A DNA stretch of 10,987 bases, taken from the NCBI GenBank assembly GCA_003506635.1, contig DNZB01000363.1:1-10987 (forward strand), read 5' to 3'. The notes beneath the pieces were generated by a model. That model saw only the letters and a list, made by a program, of their open reading frames with translations, was not told the origin of the DNA and searched no databases. The DNA comes from Parvularcula sp. (lineage in GTDB: Bacteria > Pseudomonadota > Alphaproteobacteria > Caulobacterales > Parvularculaceae). Every line of letters starts with the position of its first letter. Within the stretch, counting starts at the first letter, position 1. Below, piece after piece: positions 6,046 to 10,987 of the stretch. The position numbers and the translations under genes are program-made.

Positions 6046-8763
6046 TTAAACCGCCGCTTTAACGCGCGCGGCTTGCGGTTCGGTCAAGACGGCGAGGAGT
6101 TTCTTCCGGATCGCAAGGTGGACGCGCATGTCGTCGATTTTGCGGCCCTTCTCGTCCTGCAGGTAGAAGGCGTCGACCGCGCGCTCGCCATAGGTCGCGA
6201 TATGCGCCGAGCGAATGGTGAGGCCAAGATCGGCGATCGCCGAAGTGAGGCTGTAGAGGAGGCCGGGGCGGTCGCGGCCTTCCGTCTCGACGACGAGAGC
6301 CGCGTCCGACGCCTGACTGTCCAGCCGGACGTCGGCCGGAACCTCGAAGATCACCCGACGATCGCCGATGCGGCGCAGGCCCGATGGGCCGCTCGCGGGT
6401 TTCGATTTCGCCGCGGCGAGAAGGTTCGCGTGAAGGGTGCGGACGAAATCGCCGGTCGCGTCCGCCGCAGCGCCTTCCGGCTGCAGGATCGAAAAGGCGT
6501 CGATGACGCGCCCGTCTTCGAGCGTGATCGCGTGCACGCTCCTGACATTGCCGCCGGCGCTCGCAATCGCGCCGGCGAGATCTGCAAGGAGTCCCGCCCT
6601 GTCGCGCGCGTAAACGATCGCTTCAATCGCGCCGTCGCGGATCGACGCCGCCACGCCCGCCTTGTCGGCGCTGCGCACAAGGTCCGCGGCGCGCGCAAAG
6701 ACGTGCGGTTCGATCAATGTCAGCGACTGATTGGAAAGACGCCCGACGAAGGCCGCCCGCTCCTCGCGCGGCCAGTCGGCGAGCGCTGATTCCGCTTGCC
6801 TTCGGCTTGCGCTCGCGCGCGCGGCCATCGCTTCCCTCAGCGCTTCCTCGCCGCCTGCGAGAAAGGCGCTGGCGCCATGATAGAGCGCGGCGATCTGGCG
6901 GCGCGTCCATTCGTCCCACGCGCCTTCCGACACCGCGCGCAAGTGACAGACCGTCAGCACAAGGAGGAGATCGAGGCGCTCTTGCGACCCGACCTCCGCG
7001 GCGAAAGCCGCGATCGCCTTCATTTCCGACAGATCGCGCCGTTCGGCGATCCTCACCATGAACAGCGGCCTTGCCGCGCACCAGGCGATGCGCCGCGCCT
7101 CCTCCTCCGACGCGCCGAGGCGGCGCGCGACGCGCGTGACGAGCGCTTCGGCGTTGTCGGCGGTCCGCTCCTTCAGCGACCAGCCCGCTTCGTGGAGGAG
7201 AACCGCGACATAAAAGGGCGCGGCGTCCTTTCGAGCGTCGAGAATCGAGGTCGCGATCGGATGGTCTTCGGCCATCTCGCCCTGGCGGATCTTCGTCAGA
7301 TAGCCGATCGACTGGAAGATGTGCTCATCAAGCGAAAAGCGCCGGTAGAGCCCGTATTGAATGCGGCCGGTGATCTGCCCAAAAGACGGAATATAGCGCC
7401 CGAGGAGTCCGGTCTCAGACATCACGCGCAGAAGCTTCACCGGGTCTTTCGCCGTCGCGATCGAGGCGAGGAAGATTTTGGCGACGACCGGATCGCGGCG
7501 AACCTCGCTGGTGACTTTGACGGCGCTTTTTGCGATCAGCGCCAGCGCATCCGGGTGAAAGTCGATGTCAGGGCGCCTGGCGAAAGCGCGGAAATAACGG
7601 AAAAGATCGAGAGGATTGCGGCCCGCGGCGGCCGCGCTGGAAAAATCAAGGCGCCCCGTCCGTATACGGAGGTTGACGCCGGCGCCCGCCTCGTCCGAGC
7701 TGAGCGCCCTGGGCAGCGCGGCCGGCGCGCGGTCGAGAAGCTTCGCGTTCTCCTCCTCGACGCGCGCCCAGAAGATGCGGGTCAGCCGCCCGATTTCGAC
7801 AGCCGTGACGAAATAATGCTTCATCATCCGCTCAGCCGCCGAAATATCGGCGCGCGCCGCGTAGCCGAGCCGTTCGGCGAGCGCCGGCTGGATGTCGAAG
7901 GTCAAGCGTTCGTCTGCGCGCCCGCGAATGTCATGCAAATGCGCGCGCACCGAAAGCAGGAACCGCTCAGCGCGTTTCAGCGAGGCGATATCCTCGGGCC
8001 GGAAAATGCCGCCGCGCCGCGACGCCGCGCTCAGCGGCTTTCCATAAAGCGCGCGGTGAAGCCAGCCGATGACATGGATGTCGCGGAGACCGCCCTTGCC
8101 CTCCTTCAGGTCCGGCTCGGCGAGATAACGCGACTGCGCTGAAAGGTCATGGCGGGCTTCCTGCTCATCGCGCTTGGCCTTCAGGAATTTCGACTTCATC
8201 CGCCAGCGGAGGATATCGAAACGACCGGTGAAGTCCTTGAAAAGCCTAGTGTCCCCGGCGACGAGGCGCGCGTCAAGGAACGCCGTCATCGCCGTCATGT
8301 CGGTCTCGGCGAAGCGCGCCGCGCTTGCGGGCGTGTGCGCGGCATGACCGACGATGAGCCCTGCGTCCCACAAGGGATAAAGAAGCGCGTTGACAGCCGC
8401 TTTGAGCGCCTCGTCGCCGACGCCGGCATGGAGAATCAGAAGGTCGATATCGGAAAGCGGCGCGAGCTGCCGTCGGCCATAGCCGCCGGTCGCGACGATC
8501 GCGAGCTTTCCCTTCTGACCGGCGAGCGCGAGCGCCCCGGCGGCGAGCGTGACGATCGCCTCGTCCATCACCGACGAGAGTTTTTCCGTCAGCGCATCGC
8601 CGCGCGCGTACTGGGCGAGCGCCGCCTTGCGCGCCTCGGCCCATGATTTCTTCAGCACAGCGCCCGCCGCGCCGAAGCTCTTGCCTGAGCGTTCGCGCTC
8701 CAGCGCTTCGGCGAGCCGGCCCGCCATCTCGCCGGCCTTCAATATGCCGCCCGCTTCGCTCAA
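6046..8763 (-). CDS. glnD: PII uridylyltransferase GlnD with degenerate HD (uridylyl-removing) domain
   Basis: GlnD is the cytoplasmic nitrogen sensor that adds UMP to PII proteins and, through its HD domain, removes it when glutamine is high. The product is 905 residues, near the usual length. The nucleotidyltransferase motif GGYGRRQLAPLSDIDLL (93-109, D105 and D107) is intact, as is the conserved EPDLKEGKGGLRDI (216-229). Two C-terminal ACT domains begin near 713 (AIVYARDRAGLLADLAGAI) and 822 (ALVVETEGRDRPGLLYSL). The HD domain (about 475-615) keeps H481 and H524, but the HD pair is H524-E525, the usual DHS is ADN (535-537), HH is R565-P566, and the Asp of TVADIRA is H607. Deuridylylation is therefore probably lost. 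The start is TTG 8761-8763, with GAGGG five bases upstream; ATG 8725-8727 (residue 13) is an alternative. It begins 60 bases after mutS. Confidence 0.93.
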   Translation of the reverse strand: MSEAGGILKAGEMAGRLAEALERERSGKSFGAAGAVLKKSWAEARKAALAQYARGDALTEKLSSVMDEAIVTLAAGALALAGQKGKLAIVATGGYGRRQLAPLSDIDLLILHAGVGDEALKAAVNALLYPLWDAGLIVGHAAHTPASAARFAETDMTAMTAFLDARLVAGDTRLFKDFTGRFDILRWRMKSKFLKAKRDEQEARHDLSAQSRYLAEPDLKEGKGGLRDIHVIGWLHRALYGKPLSAASRRGGIFRPEDIASLKRAERFLLSVRAHLHDIRGRADERLTFDIQPALAERLGYAARADISAAERMMKHYFVTAVEIGRLTRIFWARVEEENAKLLDRAPAALPRALSSDEAGAGVNLRIRTGRLDFSSAAAAGRNPLDLFRYFRAFARRPDIDFHPDALALIAKSAVKVTSEVRRDPVVAKIFLASIATAKDPVKLLRVMSETGLLGRYIPSFGQITGRIQYGLYRRFSLDEHIFQSIGYLTKIRQGEMAEDHPIATSILDARKDAAPFYVAVLLHEAGWSLKERTADNAEALVTRVARRLGASEEEARRIAWCAARPLFMVRIAERRDLSEMKAIAAFAAEVGSQERLDLLLVLTVCHLRAVSEGAWDEWTRRQIAALYHGASAFLAGGEEALREAMAARASASRRQAESALADWPREERAAFVGRLSNQSLTLIEPHVFARAADLVRSADKAGVAASIRDGAIEAIVYARDRAGLLADLAGAIASAGGNVRSVHAITLEDGRVIDAFSILQPEGAAADATGDFVRTLHANLLAAAKSKPASGPSGLRRIGDRRVIFEVPADVRLDSQASDAALVVETEGRDRPGLLYSLTSAIADLGLTIRSAHIATYGERAVDAFYLQDEKGRKIDDMRVHLAIRKKLLAVLTEPQAARVKAAV

Positions 8764-8823
8764 CGGCGCCCTCGCACTTCACATTCGCCAGCGTCGCCGG
8801 CCATGCCCTCCGGCGCGGCGATA

Positions 8824-10987
8824 TCAATCAGCTTTGACGAGCGATTTCAATTGATAGAGCGCCGCCAGCGCTTCCTTCGGCGACATTTCGTCGGGATTGA
8901 GCGCGGCGAGCGCCTCGGCGAGCAGATCGGCTTCCGGCGCTGGCGCCGGCGCCGGGGTCGCGGAAAAGAGCGGGAGATCTTCGACCGTCACGTTGCGGCG
9001 TCCGTCTTTTTCGAGGAGCCGCAAAATCTCATTCGCCCGCGCAACGACCGAGGGCGGGAGGCCGGCGAGGCGCGCGACCGCGACGCCGTAAGAGCGGTCC
9101 GCCGGCCCTTGCGCCACTTCATGCAGGAAGACAACTGACCCTTTGAATTCCTTGACGCGCATCGACACGTTGCAAAGACGCGGCAGGCGCGCCGATAGCG
9201 CCGTCAACTCGTGATAATGCGTCGCGAAGAGCCCGCGGCAGCGTGAACGGTCATGGAGATGTTCAACGGCCGCCCAGGCGATCGACAACCCGTCAAAGGT
9301 CGAGGTGCCGCGCCCGATTTCGTCGAGCACGACCAGCGACCTCTCGCTCGCCTGATTGAGGATCGCCGCCGTTTCGACCATTTCGACCATGAAGGTCGAG
9401 CGTCCGCGCGCGATATCATCGCTCGCCCCGACGCGGCTGAAGACCCGGTCGGCGACGCCGAGATGCGCCGCGCGCGCCGGAACGAAGCCGCCGGCCTGCG
9501 CAAGGATCGCGATGAGCGCGTTCTGCCGGAGGAATGTCGACTTTCCGGCCATGTTCGGGCCCGTAACAAGCCACAGCTGCGTCTTACTCCCCTCGCTCAG
9601 CGCACAATCATTGGCGACGAAGCGCTGCGCCCCGCTTCGGCGAAGGCCTGCATCGACGACCGGATGGCGCCCGGCCCTGATATCGAACGCGAGCGAGTCG
9701 TCGATCAGCGGACAGACATAGTCTTCCTCCGCCGCCAGTGTCGCGAAGGACGCCGCAACGTCGATTTCCGCGCAGGCGCGCGCGGCCGCGGCGATATCGG
9801 CGCTGCGCTCCATGACGGCGCCCGCAAGGCGCCGGTGGATCTCCAGCTCCCGCGCCAGCGCCTCGTCACGCGCGCGGGCGATGCGGCTGTCGAGATCGGC
9901 GAGCTCGGTTGTCGTGAAGCGGACGGCGCTGGCGATCGTCTGACGGTGAATGAAGCGCGCCTTCATCGCCGGCGCCATCAGCGCGTCACCCGCTGAAGGC
10001 GGCGTTTCAATGAAATAGCCGAGGATGTTGTTGTGCTTGATGCGCAGCGTCCGGACGCCGGTTTCCTCGCGATAGCCGGATTCGAGCCCTGCAATGACGC
10101 GGCGCGATTCATCGCGAAGCGACGTCGCCGCGTCGAGCCCCGGATCAAATCCCTTCGCGACGAAGCCGCCGTCGCGCGCCAGCACCGGCGGCGATTCGAC
10201 GAGCGCTTCCGACAGAAGGCGCACCAGCTCGGAAAACCCGCCGCCCGCCCGCGCTTCAAGCGCGCCCGCCGCCGCTTCAACTTCGCGCGGCGGGGTTTCA
10301 CGCGAAAGATCGCCGGCGAGCGCGCGCGCGCGTTTCAACCCTTCGCCGATCGCGGCGAGATCGCGCGGACCGCCGCGATCGAGCGACAAGCGCGACAGCG
10401 CGCGCGCAAGATCCGGCATGCCGCGAAGGCGCTCGCGAACCGCGTCGCGCAGGCGGTCGTTCGCAGCGAAAAAACTGACGGCGTCCAGCCGCGCATTGAT
10501 CGCTTGCGGTTCGGTCAGCGGCGCCGACAAACGCTGGGCGAGAAGGCGCGCGCCGGCCCCCGTCACCGTGCGATCGACGGAGCCAAGTAGCGATCCCTCG
10601 CGCGCGCCCGACTGCGCTTTCAAAAGTTCAAGCGACACGCGCGTCGCCTGGTCGATCGCCATGTGGGCGCCCCGCAGGGTACGCTTTGGCGCCTGCAGCG
10701 CGGGCATGCGCCCCGCCTGCGTCAATTCGACATAGGCGAGGAGGCCGCCGAGCGCGGCGAATTCCGCACGGCTGAAATCGCCGAAGGCGTCCGTCGCCGC
10801 GACGCCGAGCGCGTCCCTCAAGCGCCGTTCGCCCGCGCGCGAATCGAATGCGGTTGCGGCGTGGCGCGAGAGTTTTGTCGCCGGCGGCAATGCCGCGAGC
10901 GCCGCCCGCCAGTCCTCACGCGCGCCGGCGCCGTCGGCGACGACAAGCTCAGCGCAAGGCGCGGCGGCGAAATCATTCGCAAGGCTC
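8824..10987 (-). CDS. mutS: DNA mismatch repair ATPase MutS (5' end outside the window)
   Basis: MutS recognises base mismatches and, with MutL, starts repair. About 720 residues are visible in a frame open to the window edge (first full codon at 10986). Roughly 150-200 N-terminal residues, including the Phe-x-Glu mismatch-contact motif, lie outside. The visible part starts near the connector domain, continues through the lever and clamp (NILGYFIETP near 10000-10030), and reaches the ATPase. The Walker A motif TGPNMAGKST is at 9535-9564 and Walker B LDEIGRGTSTFDG lies near 9290-9330. The C-terminus has an Ala-Pro linker and LNPDEMSPKEALAALYQLK, typical of the family. A TTG at 10888-10890 can be read as a start but is internal. 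Domains in view look complete, with no frameshift. It is the upstream neighbour of glnD, 60 bases away. Confidence 0.97.
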   Translation of the reverse strand, partial: SLANDFAAAPCAELVVADGAGAREDWRAALAALPPATKLSRHAATAFDSRAGERRLRDALGVAATDAFGDFSRAEFAALGGLLAYVELTQAGRMPALQAPKRTLRGAHMAIDQATRVSLELLKAQSGAREGSLLGSVDRTVTGAGARLLAQRLSAPLTEPQAINARLDAVSFFAANDRLRDAVRERLRGMPDLARALSRLSLDRGGPRDLAAIGEGLKRARALAGDLSRETPPREVEAAAGALEARAGGGFSELVRLLSEALVESPPVLARDGGFVAKGFDPGLDAATSLRDESRRVIAGLESGYREETGVRTLRIKHNNILGYFIETPPSAGDALMAPAMKARFIHRQTIASAVRFTTTELADLDSRIARARDEALARELEIHRRLAGAVMERSADIAAAARACAEIDVAASFATLAAEEDYVCPLIDDSLAFDIRAGRHPVVDAGLRRSGAQRFVANDCALSEGSKTQLWLVTGPNMAGKSTFLRQNALIAILAQAGGFVPARAAHLGVADRVFSRVGASDDIARGRSTFMVEMVETAAILNQASERSLVVLDEIGRGTSTFDGLSIAWAAVEHLHDRSRCRGLFATHYHELTALSARLPRLCNVSMRVKEFKGSVVFLHEVAQGPADRSYGVAVARLAGLPPSVVARANEILRLLEKDGRRNVTVEDLPLFSATPAPAPAPEADLLAEALAALNPDEMSPKEALAALYQLKSLVKAD

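Noticed and set aside
6796..8142. A 448-codon plus-strand frame within glnD.
   Set aside because: It is opposite strongly recognisable GlnD domains and has no motif of its own; a third-position GC artefact.
10318..10334. Alternating GC runs (also near 3242-3258) as possible Z-DNA.
   Set aside because: They fall in coding sequence rich in Ala and Arg codons and are common throughout this genome's composition.
10888..10890. TTG as the start of a complete 688-residue MutS.
   Set aside because: The frame continues open to the window edge with sequence that fits MutS, and 688 residues would lack the mismatch-binding domain. The gene is simply cut by the window.

Overview
The window is about 11 kb of GC-rich, densely coding DNA that looks like an alphaproteobacterial chromosome. 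The minus-strand order mutS - glnD - murJ - trpS is a conserved housekeeping neighbourhood in that class, and an intergenic palindromic repeat with CATCCTGAGGA / GAAGGACGA arms fits too. I cannot place the family or genus. I see no tRNA, rRNA, CRISPR array, insertion sequence or phage gene.

Region by region: (a) 1-63 is the 3' end of an unidentified plus-strand gene whose stop overlaps the stop of the next, convergent gene. (b) 60-833 is a minus-strand module: a four-helix membrane protein with a DERD motif, then a small XRE-type repressor. They are probably transcribed from a TTGACA-17-TAATGT promoter overlaid by two related imperfect palindromes, which suggests autoregulation. (c) 941-1763 is a plus-strand gene with its own promoter. 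It encodes a Lys/Ala/Pro-rich, histone H1-like tail joined to a small C-terminal domain. (d) 1831-3081 (minus) encodes an anchored or exported protein with seven clear copies of a 34-residue helical repeat (signature S/G-D-H/Y-E-x-R-L). (e) 3191-10987 (minus) is the housekeeping block: trpS, murJ, glnD and a 5'-truncated mutS.

In the block, mutS (mismatch repair) is followed after 60 bp by glnD (PII uridylyltransferase, nitrogen signalling), then about 210 bp of non-coding DNA with a composite palindromic repeat and a perfect hairpin, then murJ (lipid II flippase) and, 22 bp later, trpS (tryptophanyl-tRNA synthetase). The genes are not one pathway; the order reflects conserved synteny and shared transcription.

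The most unusual coding observation is that GlnD keeps its nucleotidyltransferase motif and both ACT domains but has lost metal-ligand residues in its HD domain (HD became HE, the distal Asp became His, HH became RP). This predicts loss of PII deuridylylation. Other points worth checking are the AUG-in-loop hairpin at murJ, the interleaved palindromic element, the two-operator XRE/membrane module, and the repeat protein that resembles a free-standing sensor region. I found no clear evidence of a wholly new multi-gene system.
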